A DNA stretch of 13,143 nt from Pseudomonadota bacterium (GCA_023423605.1 JAFAFF010000189.1:1-13143), one strand, 5' to 3'. Numbered from the stretch's first letter, positions 6,095-13,143 are shown. The notes: generated by a model not told the origin, from the sequence alone. Numbers and translations: made by a program.

Positions 6095-6685
6095 TTAATC
6101 GATGCGTGCGGCTTCATCGAAGGACAGGCGCGGCAGGCGCGGGAACAGGCCGGACGGGTCGCCGTAGCCCAGGTTCACCAGGAAATTGGACTTGATGGAG
6201 GTGCCCTTGAAGAAGGCCTCGTCCACCTTCGCATTGTCGAAACCTGACATCGGACCGGCATCCAGGCCCAGCGCGCGCGCGGCCAGAATCAGGTAGGCGC
6301 CCTGCAGGCTGCCATTGCGGAAAGCACCCTCCACCCGGCCTTCCTGGGGGCCATCGAACCAGCTCTTGGCGTCGGTGTGCGGAAACAGGTAGGGGAGCTT
6401 TTCGTGGAAATCCAGGTCAAAGCCCACGATCACCGTGACCGGCGCGGCCAGGGTCTTGTCATGGTTGCCTTCGGACAGCGCGGGCGCCAGCCGGGCCTTG
6501 GCTTCGGGCGACTTCACGAACACGAAGCGTGCCGGGCTGCCATTTGCTGCGGTCGGGCCCCACTTGGCGAGCTCGTACAGCGCCTGCAGCTTGCTGTCCT
6601 CCACGGGTTTGTCCAGGAACGCGTTCTGGGTACGGGCGGTGCGGAACAACTGGTCCAGCGCGGCGGCATCAAGCTCGTGGGACAT
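6095..6685 (-). CDS. rutE: Malonic semialdehyde reductase, RutE/HadB-type nitroreductase-family protein
   Basis: A 196-aa FMN-dependent oxidoreductase, the same length as E. coli RutE, which reduces malonic semialdehyde to 3-hydroxypropionate at the end of the Rut pyrimidine-degradation route. Matching segments include [17 protein letters not shown] (about 41-57), [51 protein letters not shown] and RLPRLSF near the C-terminus. The start at 6685 has GGAGGA seven bases upstream on the minus strand. In-frame sequence upstream of this start is not RutE-like. No other rut gene is present in the window, so it may serve as a general aldehyde or quinone/nitro reductase or work with enzymes encoded elsewhere. 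It is divergent from the ELM1 gene and 76 bp upstream of the YceI-like gene, with which it might be co-transcribed. Confidence 0.92.
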   Translation of the reverse strand: MSHELDAAALDQLFRTARTQNAFLDKPVEDSKLQALYELAKWGPTAANGSPARFVFVKSPEAKARLAPALSEGNHDKTLAAPVTVIVGFDLDFHEKLPYLFPHTDAKSWFDGPQEGRVEGAFRNGSLQGAYLILAARALGLDAGPMSGFDNAKVDEAFFKGTSIKSNFLVNLGYGDPSGLFPRLPRLSFDEAARID

Positions 6686-6773
6686 GCTTCCTCCAGGTAT
6701 GGGATAGCGGCGCCATGGCCTGCGGATGCAGGGCGGCACCGGGCTGATGCGGGCCAGTGTAGAGTGTCGCGTC

Positions 6774-6783
6774 TGTTGCAACA
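6774..6783. promoter_or_regulatory. Palindrome TGTTGCAACA in the divergent rutE-ELM1 gap
   Basis: A 10-bp perfect palindrome in the 121-bp gap between two divergent genes. On the minus strand it precedes TACACT (about 6761-6756), a -10 candidate for rutE at slightly non-ideal spacing. A role as operator is possible but unproven. Confidence 0.3.
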
Positions 6784-6806
6784 CCCAGCAGGGCTGAAAC
6801 GAATCA

Positions 6807-7772
6807 ATGCCGATGGTGAAACGATCGCGCGCGCCTTGGACGCTCACCGATGGCCGCGCCGGCAACGTCCGCCAGGCCGTGGCCCTGGCAGGTGCGTTGC
6901 GCATGGGCACCCACCGCCCGCTGACACTGGAACCGCGCGCCCCCTGGCGCTGGCTGTCGCCGCGTCGCCTGCCCGGCGACCTGCACGGCTATGGCGATGC
7001 CCTGCAGGCACTGGCCCATGAACCGCCGCAGCTGGCGATAGGTTGTGGCCGGCAGGCCGCGGGCGCCCTGCGCGTGCTGCGCGCGCGCGGCAGCCGGGTC
7101 GTGCAGATCCTGGATCCGCGCATCTCGCCGCGGCACTGGGATCTTGTCGTGGTGCCCGCTCACGACGCGCTGCGCGGGGAGAACGTGCTGACCCTGCTGG
7201 GCAGCCTGAACCCGGTGGACGATGACTGGCTGGCCTGCGGCCGCGCGGCCTTCGCCGATTTCGGCGCCCTGCCCGGACCACGTACGGCCTTGCTGGTGGG
7301 CGGACCGACCGCGCACGCGCCGTGGGCGGCGGAGGACATGGTGCGGGTGTTCGGGCAGTTGGCCGCGCAGGTGCGCAGCGAAGGCGGCAGCCTGCTGGCC
7401 ACCACATCGCGACGCACGCCACCGGCACTGGCCGAGATACTGCGCGCGACCTTCGCCGACGTACCCAATGTGATCTGGGGCGATGGCGGCGATGGTGTGA
7501 ACCCCTATGCCGGGCTGCTCGGCTGGGCGCACCGGGTGGTGGTATCGCCGGATTCGGTGAACCTGCTGTCCGAAGCCTGCGCCACGCGCCTGCCGGTGAT
7601 GGTGGCATTGCACGGCACCGTGCAGGGACGGATGGCGCATTTCCAGCGCGCGCTGCATGAACGCGGACGACTGCAGCAGCACTGGCTGGACTGGAGCGCC
7701 GGACCAGTGGAGCCACTTCGCGAAACCGCGCGGATCGCCGCCCAGGTGCGCCAGCGCCTGGACCTGCGGTAG
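6807..7772 (+). CDS. Mitochondrial fission ELM1-family protein (DUF1022/COG3660)
   Basis: A 321-aa protein of the bacterial family related to plant ELM1. Its biochemical role in bacteria is not settled; a GT-B-like, nucleotide-sugar related fold has been suggested by annotation only. Signature parts: [19 protein letters not shown] (13-31), [15 protein letters not shown] (about 78-92), DLVVVPAHD (about 112-120), LLVGGP (about 163-168), TTSRRTPPA (about 198-206), [21 protein letters not shown] (about 231-251, last Ser in DSVNLLSEA). Length fits the family. No signal peptide or membrane helix is seen. ATGs at 6807 and 6813 are both possible starts; AGGG at 6790-6793 is the only weak ribosome site. 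It appears to be a single-gene transcript, followed by the REP array. Confidence 0.88.
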   Translation: MPMVKRSRAPWTLTDGRAGNVRQAVALAGALRMGTHRPLTLEPRAPWRWLSPRRLPGDLHGYGDALQALAHEPPQLAIGCGRQAAGALRVLRARGSRVVQILDPRISPRHWDLVVVPAHDALRGENVLTLLGSLNPVDDDWLACGRAAFADFGALPGPRTALLVGGPTAHAPWAAEDMVRVFGQLAAQVRSEGGSLLATTSRRTPPALAEILRATFADVPNVIWGDGGDGVNPYAGLLGWAHRVVVSPDSVNLLSEACATRLPVMVALHGTVQGRMAHFQRALHERGRLQQHWLDWSAGPVEPLRETARIAAQVRQRLDLR

Positions 7773-7800
7773 GCACTGCCCATGGGTGATGAAGCAGATT

Positions 7801-7940
7801 GTGGGTGACCAACCGCTGGCCCGCACAATCCACCTCCCCCCGGGGATGGTGGGTGACGACCGCTGGCCCTCACACCCCACCTGCCCCAGGAATGGTGGGT
7901 GACGACCGCTGGTCGTCACAACCCGCCGGCCCCGCAGATC
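7801..7940 (+). repeat. Tandem array of three 46-48 bp GTGG-REP units
   Basis: Units start at 7801, 7849 and 7895, each with GTGGGTGAC at the head, CCGCTGG in the loop region and a C-rich linker ending in GGGGATG, AGGAATG or GCAGATC. Unit 3 has the most complete stem (TGACGACC at 7900-7907 against GGTCGTCA at 7911-7918); unit 2 has GGCCCTCA and unit 1 CCAACC changes that break the stem. The linkers are similar, so whole units were duplicated. A fainter relic, ATGGGTGATGAA, is at 7782-7793. The rest of the gap up to 8057 holds only the promoter listed next. Confidence 0.82.
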
Positions 7941-8021
7941 CCGAAGACTGTGTTCACTGCTCCAGCTGTATGCGGCCACCCCCGCAGCAGCCCGACGCTG
8001 GCTCCGCGCGCACCGCAGGCG

Positions 8022-8027
8022 GATAAT
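8022..8027 (+). promoter_or_regulatory. -10 element for the transporter gene
   Basis: GATAAT at 8022-8027 is the same hexamer as before the 135-aa gene and before the CoA-transferase. Initiation would be near 8033, giving a leader of about 25 bases with no clear Shine-Dalgarno. No convincing -35 is seen. No preQ1 riboswitch is recognisable. Confidence 0.4.
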
Positions 8028-8057
8028 GCATGATCCCCACGTCCCCCTTGGCTCGCC

Positions 8058-8618
8058 ATGCCTGTGCGTCCCGTCCCTGTCTTTGCCCCGATGACCGCCC
8101 GCGCCCTGTTGCTGGCGGTGCTGGCCATGGGCACCGTGGTGCTGGGCTCCAATGTGCTCGTGCAGTATCCAATCAATGATTGGCTCACCTGGGGCGCCTT
8201 CAGTTATCCGGTGGCATTCCTGGTCAGCAACCTGATCAACCGCCGTTTCGGTCCCGGGCCGGCCCGACGCGTGGCGTGGGCCGGCTTCGCGCTGGCGGTG
8301 GTGCTGTCGTTCTGGGTGGCGACGCCGCGCATCGCCGTGGCGTCATGCTCGGCGTTCATCGTCGCGCAACTGCTGGACATCACCGTGTTCGACCGGTTGC
8401 GCCGTGGCAGCTGGTGGCGCGCACCGATGGTTGCAACCACCTGCAGTGCCACCGTGGACACCACGATTTTCTGGAGCATCGCATTTGCCGGCTCTGCGCT
8501 GCCATGGATGAGCTGGGCGCTGGGCGACCTGGCGGTGAAGCTGCTGATCGGCGTGTGCCTGTTGGCACCCTTCCGCGCCTTGTTGTGGAAGATGGCGCCG
8601 GTGGCCACAGCCCGCTGA
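8058..8618 (+). CDS. Queuosine precursor transporter, YhhQ/VUT family
   Basis: A 186-aa inner-membrane protein of the DUF165/VUT family, whose studied members take up preQ0/preQ1 for queuosine tRNA modification. About five to six hydrophobic helices are visible (roughly 14-34, 43-60, 70-88, 92-108, 130-148, 155-177). Family motifs: YPINDWLTWGAFSYPVAFL (37-55), the Asn-Arg pair before FGPGPARR (60-71), the AQLLDITVFDRLR helix-loop (103-115) and TVDTTIFWSIAFAG (132-145). It is shorter than E. coli YhhQ, mainly because the stretch between the third and fourth helices is compressed. An ATG at 8091 (Met12) is an alternative start. Its 3' end faces glnE across the GTAG REP cluster. Substrate is inferred from family. 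Confidence 0.88.
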   Translation: MPVRPVPVFAPMTARALLLAVLAMGTVVLGSNVLVQYPINDWLTWGAFSYPVAFLVSNLINRRFGPGPARRVAWAGFALAVVLSFWVATPRIAVASCSAFIVAQLLDITVFDRLRRGSWWRAPMVATTCSATVDTTIFWSIAFAGSALPWMSWALGDLAVKLLIGVCLLAPFRALLWKMAPVATAR

Positions 8619-8623
8619 CGTCT

Positions 8624-8761
8624 TGCCCGGCTGAGGCTTTATCGCGCCCCACGTAGAGCCGGGCTCTGCCCGGCTGAGGCTTTATCGCGCAGCGGGGCAG
8701 AGCCCCGCTCTACGATCGGCTGGGGCATTACCGCGCAGCGGGGCAGAGCCCCGCTCTACGA
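8624..8761. repeat. Cluster of GTAG-headed REP elements (SMAG type) between convergent genes
   Basis: Three full REPs: 8653-8675 on plus (GTAG head, stem AGCCGGGC with GCCCGGCT), then 8691-8713 and 8737-8759 on minus (AGCGGGGC with GCCCCGCT, ending CTCTAC). A fourth, headless relic is at 8624-8632. There are also two exact direct repeats: the 24 bases 8624-8647 recur at 8667-8690, and the 30 bases 8686-8715 recur at 8732-8761. Plus- and minus-facing copies form the usual REP doublet. The place between two converging genes suits a role as bidirectional terminator or mRNA 3'-end stabiliser. GTAG REPs of this sort are abundant in Stenotrophomonas. Confidence 0.88.
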
Positions 8762-8797
8762 AATGCCGAAACGTCGCTGTGAAACGGACGCCCGATG

Positions 8798-11575
8798 TTA
8801 CGGATCAAGCATCCCCAGGCCAGCGGCGGCGCTGGCGGCGGTGATCGTGGCACGCGCCTCCTCCAGCATCTCACTGGACACGGCCATGCGCGGACGACGA
8901 TCCAGCGTGCAGGCCAACCCCAGATCCAGCAAGGTGGCATGCGCGGCATGCAGCGCCTCCACACGCTGCGGTGCCAACCATCCCACGGCCGCCAGGGCAT
9001 CGATCAGGCTGGACGTATCACGCGCCTGCAGCAATCCCGGACGCCGCGCGGCCTGTTCCAGCACGCCGGTCTGCAGCAGGAATTCCAGGTCCACGATGCC
9101 GCCTGTGCCCTGCTTCAGGTCCATGCGCGCGGCATCGCTGCGGTCCAGTTCCGCGCGCATGCGCCCACGCATCTTCACCACATCGGCAAGCAGACCATCG
9201 CGGTCGCGTTCGCGGCCCAACGTCTGCGCGCGCACCTGCTCGAAGTCGTCCAGCAGGCTGGCGTCGCCGGCGACACCGCGCGCGCGTACCAGCGCCTGGT
9301 GTTCCCACGTCCAGGCGCGGTCGCGCTGGTATTCACGATAACTGGCCAGTGACGAAACCAGCGCCCCCTTGCCACCGTCCGGGCGCAGGCGTACATCGAT
9401 GTCATACAGCCGGCCTGCGGCGGTGACCGCGCCCAGCAGCGCCATCACCTTCTGTGCCAGCCGCGCATACCAGCGCCCCGGCTCCAGTGGCCTGCCGCCA
9501 TCGCTGGACTCCACGGTGGCAGGATGGTCGTACAGGAACACCAGGTCCAGGTCCGAGCCGAAACCCAGTTCCAGCCCGCCCAGGCTGCCGTAACCGATGA
9601 TCGCAAAGCGCCCGTCGGGGATGGCGCCATGTACCGCGCGCAGGTCGGCATCGACCATTTCAAGCACCGTGGCAACCACCGCCTGGGCCAGTTCGGCCAG
9701 CTGGCGGGTGCTCTCCCGCGCGCGCTGGCGGCCATCCAGGCTGGCCATGGCCATGCGGAAACTCAACGCCAGGCGGACCTCGTTGAGCGCGCGCAACGCC
9801 ACTTCGGGGTCATCCATCGCCAGCACCCGGCGACACTCGGCATGCATCTCTTCGGCACTGGGCAGTGGCCCGGATACGCGTACATCCAGCAGTTCATCCA
9901 GCAACAGGGGATACGCCACCAACCGCTCGGCCAGCAGCGCACTGCGTGCCAGCACATCCACCAGCCGCGCCAGTGCGCTGGGTTGTTCGTCCAGCAGCGC
10001 CAGGTAACTGGTACGCCGCAGGATGGCCTGCAACAGACCGAGCACGCGCTTGAGCGCGGCATCCGGTTGCGGTGAGCGCGTGGCCGCATGCAGCAGCGCG
10101 GGCAGCACGCGATCCAGGCGCGCGCGCGCGGCGTCGGACAACGACTTGACGCCCAGCGACTGGGAAAAATCGCGCAGCATCTGGTCGGCGCCGCTGGCAT
10201 CGACGAAACCGGCATCGGCCAGCAATGGCGCGTCGCCCGAATCGGCAAGGCCGCGCCAGTAGCCACTCAGTGCATCGGGCGCGGCCTGTCCCTTGCGCGG
10301 TGCCAGCAGCGCGGCAAACTCGGTGCTGACGCGCTGCTGATGCACCGCCAGCTCGGCGCGCAAGGCATTCCAGTGCTCATAGCCCAAGCCCACCGCGATG
10401 CGCTGGCGGTCCAGATCGTCGGCCGGCAGCACGTGGGTCTGCGCATAGCGCAGCATCTGCAGGCGGTTTTCCAACCGACGCAGGAACAGGTATGCGGCGC
10501 GCAGGCTGGCGCCATCTTCCGCGGCTATCTGCCCGTTATCCACCAGTGCCGCCAGCGCGTGCAGCAGCCGCCGCTCGCGCAACACCGGCTCGCGACCGCC
10601 ACGAATGAGCTGCAACGCCTGGCAGAGGAATTCGATCTCGCGGATGCCTCCCGCCCCCCGCTTGATGTCTTCGTGCATGTCGCGGCGCGCGACTTCGGCG
10701 GTGATGGCGGCCTTCATCTCGCGCAGGCCGTCCAGCGCGGTGAAATCGAGATAGCGGCGATAGACGAACGGACGCAACGTGGCCAGCCATTCCTCGCCGG
10801 CGGCGATGTCTCCGGCCACCGCGCGTGCCTTCAGCCACGCGTAGCGCTCCCAGTCACGCCCTTCGCGCTGGAAATACTGGTCCATGCCCGCGAACGACAA
10901 CGCGACGCGGCCGGCATTGCCGAACGGGCGCAGGCGCAGATCGACGCGATGGCTGAAGCCGTCCACCGTGGTGTCGTCCAGCAGCCGGGCCAGCCGCTGG
11001 CCAAGCCGCGCGAAGTATTCCTCGGCCGCCAGCGCGCGGGGACCCTCGGACTCACCGCCCTGCGGATAGGCGTACACCAGGTCCACATCGGAGCTGAAGT
11101 TGAGCTCGCCGCCCCCCAGTTTGCCCAGTCCGAACACCACCAGCCGCTGCACACGGCCGCCACTGTCCCGGAGGACGCCATGCCGCGTGGCGAATTCCTG
11201 TTCCAGCGCCTCCAGCCCCAGCCGCAGGCAGTTTTCGGCCAGCTCGGTGGAGCCGGCCAGTGTCTGTTCCACGCTGTCCAGGCCGGCCAGGTCGCGCCAC
11301 ACCAGCCGGGTGGACATGGCGGTGCGCCAACGGCGCAGCAGCGCGGGCCATTCGGCGCTCTGCTGCGGCTCAAGCACGGGTGCGGGCAGTGGCGGACAGT
11401 CGGCCTGCGCCAGATGCTGCAGCAGCGCAGGCTGCCGGCAGAGGGTGTCGATGGCGAAATCGCTGGTCACCGCGAGCAGGCGCAGGAAGGGCTCAAGGGC
11501 GGGTTCGAAGGGCGCGGCCTGGGCCAGGCGCGCCAGCGCGCGATCTACAAGGGAAGCGAGAGGGTCGGTGGTCAT
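8798..11575 (-). CDS. glnE: Bifunctional glutamine synthetase adenylyltransferase / deadenylase
   Basis: A 925-aa cytoplasmic enzyme that adds AMP to, and phosphorolytically removes it from, a tyrosine of each glutamine synthetase subunit, directed by PII state and glutamine. It carries two nucleotidyltransferase domains. The N-terminal (deadenylylating) domain has SSDVDLVY with Asp163 and Asp165, [10 protein letters not shown] (210-219), and [10 protein letters not shown] (308-317). The C-terminal (adenylylating) domain has [13 protein letters not shown] with Asp675 and Asp677, [11 protein letters not shown] at about 720-730, and [13 protein letters not shown] towards the C-terminus. A helical linker joins them. 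Length is typical (E. coli about 946 aa). All catalytic pairs are intact. The start at 11575 has GGAG only one base upstream, so the ribosome site is weak; GCGAGAA further up may serve. It is transcribed alone towards the REP cluster, and glnA is not in the window. Confidence 0.97.
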   Translation of the reverse strand: MTTDPLASLVDRALARLAQAAPFEPALEPFLRLLAVTSDFAIDTLCRQPALLQHLAQADCPPLPAPVLEPQQSAEWPALLRRWRTAMSTRLVWRDLAGLDSVEQTLAGSTELAENCLRLGLEALEQEFATRHGVLRDSGGRVQRLVVFGLGKLGGGELNFSSDVDLVYAYPQGGESEGPRALAAEEYFARLGQRLARLLDDTTVDGFSHRVDLRLRPFGNAGRVALSFAGMDQYFQREGRDWERYAWLKARAVAGDIAAGEEWLATLRPFVYRRYLDFTALDGLREMKAAITAEVARRDMHEDIKRGAGGIREIEFLCQALQLIRGGREPVLRERRLLHALAALVDNGQIAAEDGASLRAAYLFLRRLENRLQMLRYAQTHVLPADDLDRQRIAVGLGYEHWNALRAELAVHQQRVSTEFAALLAPRKGQAAPDALSGYWRGLADSGDAPLLADAGFVDASGADQMLRDFSQSLGVKSLSDAARARLDRVLPALLHAATRSPQPDAALKRVLGLLQAILRRTSYLALLDEQPSALARLVDVLARSALLAERLVAYPLLLDELLDVRVSGPLPSAEEMHAECRRVLAMDDPEVALRALNEVRLALSFRMAMASLDGRQRARESTRQLAELAQAVVATVLEMVDADLRAVHGAIPDGRFAIIGYGSLGGLELGFGSDLDLVFLYDHPATVESSDGGRPLEPGRWYARLAQKVMALLGAVTAAGRLYDIDVRLRPDGGKGALVSSLASYREYQRDRAWTWEHQALVRARGVAGDASLLDDFEQVRAQTLGRERDRDGLLADVVKMRGRMRAELDRSDAARMDLKQGTGGIVDLEFLLQTGVLEQAARRPGLLQARDTSSLIDALAAVGWLAPQRVEALHAAHATLLDLGLACTLDRRPRMAVSSEMLEEARATITAASAAAGLGMLDP

Positions 11576-11648
11576 GCTCCGATTCTCGCTGATCCTGGCG
11601 TGCGCGGAACGACGGCTGCAGGGTCACGCAGGACGCTTGCCGGCCACC

Positions 11649-11668
11649 ACGCTGCGCCCGCGCAGCGT
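11649..11668. other. 9-bp perfect inverted repeat in the glnE leader
   Basis: ACGCTGCGC (11649-11657) and GCGCAGCGT (11660-11668) flank CC; read on the minus strand this is a GC-rich hairpin about 75 bases before the glnE start. GTAGAT (minus strand, 11678-11673) precedes it, so it may be a decayed GTAG REP or a structured leader. No T-tract follows on either strand. Confidence 0.55.
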
Positions 11669-11721
11669 CATGAATCTACCGGCCAGCTCCGGACTGCGTA
11701 TTCAGGAAGAATGTACAGGCG

Positions 11722-11757
11722 TAAAAAAGCCCGCTTGCAGCGAACTGCCAGCGGGCT
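11722..11757 (-). terminator. Strong rho-independent terminator without a known gene
   Basis: On the minus strand AGCCCGCT (11757-11750), an inner GCAG-TTCG-CTGC hairpin, then AGCGGGCT (11735-11728) and TTTTTT (the last T of the stem plus five more, 11728-11723). The outer stem is 8 perfect pairs, with one mismatch to an inner 4-bp stem capped by a UUCG tetraloop. The plus strand has no T-tract after the stem. Nothing annotated on the minus strand ends here; the gene to the right runs on plus. Confidence 0.85.
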
Positions 11758-11909
11758 CTGCTCCCTCCCCCACGTCGGGATGCAGGTCCATCGTGCAGGC
11801 AGAAAAACCAAGTTGCACGCTGCACTGCAAAACAACACCGGGGGGTACAGCAGCAGCCAGCAGGCAAAACACCATCCCACCAAGGTAGGACGCCCCCGCC
11901 GCGGAGCGA
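11722..11909 (-). ncRNA. Candidate small RNA (or attenuated glnE leader), minus strand
   Basis: The orphan terminator at 11722-11757 implies a minus-strand transcript starting between it and the CoA-transferase gene. A -10-like GATTAT on minus (11921-11916) would start an RNA near 11909, giving roughly 190 nt; the 5' end is a guess. Within it TGCA/GTGCAG (minus 11829-11826 and 11825-11820) can pair with CTGCAC (11798-11793) and TGCA (11784-11781) to form a bulged stem, and there are C-rich (11846-11840) and G-rich (11773-11763) runs. No open frame on minus looks coding. Alternative: the RNA is the leader of glnE, and the terminator is an attenuator 147 bp before its start. I recognise no named family. 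Confidence 0.45.
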
Positions 11910-11914
11910 TCGCC

Positions 11915-11920
11915 GATAAT
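11915..11920 (+). promoter_or_regulatory. -10 element for the CoA-transferase gene, overlapping a minus-strand -10
   Basis: GATAAT at 11915-11920 sits 30 bases before the ATG at 11951, predicting a leader of about 24 bases (CCCCC-containing, no Shine-Dalgarno). Because the core CGATAATCG is nearly palindromic, the minus strand reads GATTAT in the same place, so the site could fire both ways. Confidence 0.4.
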
Positions 11921-11950
11921 CGAGGTTCTCCCCCACGAAACATCCTTGTC

Positions 11951-13143
11951 ATGTCTGCAGATCGCATCGCCAACGCGCGTCTCCGTGACCGCGTGGTCTC
12001 CGCCGAGGCCGCAGCCGCGCTGATCCAGCCCGGTGAAACCGTGGCCATGAGTGGCTTCACCGGCTCGGGGTACCCGAAGGCCGTCCCGCTGGAACTGGCC
12101 CGCCGCATCGAAGCCGTGCACGCGCAGGGACTGCCGTTCCAGGTCAGCCTGATGACCGGCGCCTCCACCGCGCCCGAGCTGGATGGTGCACTGGCCAAGG
12201 CCGATGGTATCGCCATGCGCATGCCGTTCCAGAGCGACCCGGATGCACGCAACCGCATCAACGAAGGCAAGCTGGACTACATCGACATCCATCTCAGCCA
12301 CGTCGCCCAGCATGTCTGGTTCGGCTTCTATGGCGAGATCGACACGGCGGTGATCGAGGTCTCCGCCATCCGCGAGGACGGCTCGCTGGTGCCGTCCACG
12401 TCGGTGGGCAACAACAAGACCTGGCTGGATCTGGCCAAAAAGGTGATCATCGAAGTCAACGAATGGCAGCCGGCCGGCGTGGACGGCATGCACGACATCT
12501 ACTACGGCACCGCGTTGCCGCCGCACCGCAAGCCGATTCCGCTGGTGCACGCCAACGACCGCATCGGCGACACAGCACTGCGTTGCGACCCGGACAAGAT
12601 CGTCGCGGTGGTACGCACCAACGGTCCGGACCGCAACAGCCCCTTCAGTCCGATCGACGCCACCAGCGAGCAGATCGCCGCACACCTGATCGAATTCCTG
12701 AAACACGAAGTGAAGAAGGGCCGTCTGCCACCGAACCTGCTGCCGCTGCAGTCGGGCGTGGGCAACATCCCCAATGCTGTGCTGGCCGGCCTGGCCAGCA
12801 GCGGTTTCCGCGATCTGGCCGCGTTCACCGAGGTGATCCAGGACGGCATGCTGGACCTGCTGCGCGACGGCGTGCTGAGCTATGCCTCCTGCACCGGCTT
12901 CGCGCTGAGCCCGCAGGCGAACGAGACGTTCAAGGAAAACATCGATTTCTACCGCGAACGCATCATCATGCGCACGCAGGAAATCTCCAATCATCCGGAG
13001 CTGGTACGCCGCCTGGGCTGCATCGGCATGAACGGCATGATCGAACTGGACCTGTACGGCAACGTCAACTCGACGCATGTGATGGGCTCGCGGATCATGA
13101 ACGGCATCGGCGGTTCGGGGGATTTTGCGCGCAACGGCTTCCT
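11951..13143 (+). CDS. Acetyl-CoA hydrolase / succinate:acetate CoA-transferase family protein (3' end beyond window)
   Basis: The first 397 residues of an enzyme normally about 500 aa long; the frame is open to the last base. The family moves CoA between succinyl-CoA, acetate and related acids, or hydrolyses acetyl-CoA. Features: MSGFTGSGYPKAVPLELA (33-50), SVGNNKTWLDLAKKVIIEVNE (about 151-171), LQSGVGNIPNAVLAGL (about 267-282), FTEVIQDGMLDLL with Glu294 as the thioester-forming catalytic residue, and GNVNSTHVMGSRIMNGIGG followed by SGDFARNGF at the window end. Glu294 has the same number as the catalytic Glu of Acetobacter AarC, which supports this start. No signal peptide. The substrate pair cannot be told from sequence alone; AarC-like succinate:acetate activity or a propionate-linked one are likely. 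Upstream gap is shared with the candidate sRNA. Confidence 0.93.
   Translation, partial: MSADRIANARLRDRVVSAEAAAALIQPGETVAMSGFTGSGYPKAVPLELARRIEAVHAQGLPFQVSLMTGASTAPELDGALAKADGIAMRMPFQSDPDARNRINEGKLDYIDIHLSHVAQHVWFGFYGEIDTAVIEVSAIREDGSLVPSTSVGNNKTWLDLAKKVIIEVNEWQPAGVDGMHDIYYGTALPPHRKPIPLVHANDRIGDTALRCDPDKIVAVVRTNGPDRNSPFSPIDATSEQIAAHLIEFLKHEVKKGRLPPNLLPLQSGVGNIPNAVLAGLASSGFRDLAAFTEVIQDGMLDLLRDGVLSYASCTGFALSPQANETFKENIDFYRERIIMRTQEISNHPELVRRLGCIGMNGMIELDLYGNVNSTHVMGSRIMNGIGGSGDFARNGF

Noticed and set aside
7801..7940. Possible CRISPR array
   Set aside because: There are only three degenerate units, the linkers between palindromes are similar to each other rather than unique spacers, and no cas genes are present.
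7941..8057. preQ1 riboswitch upstream of the queuosine-precursor transporter
   Set aside because: I looked for the compact A-rich tail and pseudoknot pairing of preQ1 classes and found none in this GC-rich stretch.
11722..11909. 6S RNA as identity of the candidate small RNA
   Set aside because: The length is similar, but I cannot see the long paired stem with a central bubble, and the neighbours differ from the usual 6S context.
11702..13078. Long minus-strand open frame (458 codons) opposite the CoA-transferase
   Set aside because: The plus strand shows an unmistakable CoA-transferase with Glu294. The minus frame is a codon-bias shadow and runs across the terminator at 11722.

Overview
The window is GC-rich chromosomal DNA from a gammaproteobacterium of the Xanthomonadaceae, most likely Stenotrophomonas. 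The reasons are the codon use, close matches of housekeeping proteins to proteobacterial families, and short palindromic intergenic repeats headed by GTAG or GTGG, which are typical of Stenotrophomonas REP elements. There is no phage, IS, integrase, tRNA, rRNA or CRISPR array. It reads as ordinary core chromosome with an unusually repeat-rich set of intergenic gaps.

Layout, left to right. (1) 254-3004, plus: a two-gene partner-switching signalling unit. It encodes a membrane sensor with a periplasmic domain, HAMP, PP2C/SpoIIE phosphatase and C-terminal HATPase kinase-like domain, followed 3 bp later by its probable STAS anti-anti-sigma partner. (2) 3009-3113: decayed and intact GTGG-type REPs with a 14-bp tandem repeat. 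(3) 3202-4640, plus: an iron-related operon of a PadR/YqjI-type repressor and a siderophore-interacting FAD ferric reductase (YqjH type). Two copies of an AT-rich palindrome overlap its promoter and start codon. (4) 4706-4731: another GTGG REP, then a small unknown 135-aa gene behind an apparently leaderless promoter. (5) 5311-6685, minus: a YceI-like lipoprotein and upstream of it a RutE-type malonic semialdehyde reductase, with a terminator at the 3' end. (6) 6807-7772, plus: an ELM1/DUF1022 family protein. (7) 7801-7940: three tandem 46-48 bp units built on the GTGG REP. (8) 8058-8618, plus: a YhhQ/VUT-type queuosine-precursor transporter. (9) 8624-8761: a cluster of GTAG REPs between convergent genes. 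(10) 8798-11575, minus: glnE, the bifunctional glutamine synthetase adenylyltransferase/deadenylase. (11) 11576-11950: a gap with a strong minus-strand rho-independent terminator that no annotated gene explains, so a small RNA or an attenuated leader is likely. (12) 11951 to the window end, plus: an acetyl-CoA hydrolase/succinate:acetate CoA-transferase, cut off by the window.

The most interesting items are the orphan terminator (candidate sRNA) upstream of glnE, the double operator of the PadR-ferric reductase operon combined with a regulator that lacks the His/Cys-rich tail of E. coli YqjI, the single-protein phosphatase/kinase switch with a STAS partner but no sigma factor nearby, and the coexistence of two REP families, one forming a small tandem array. 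I do not see a clear-cut new multi-gene system. The genes belong to recognisable families except the 135-aa protein.
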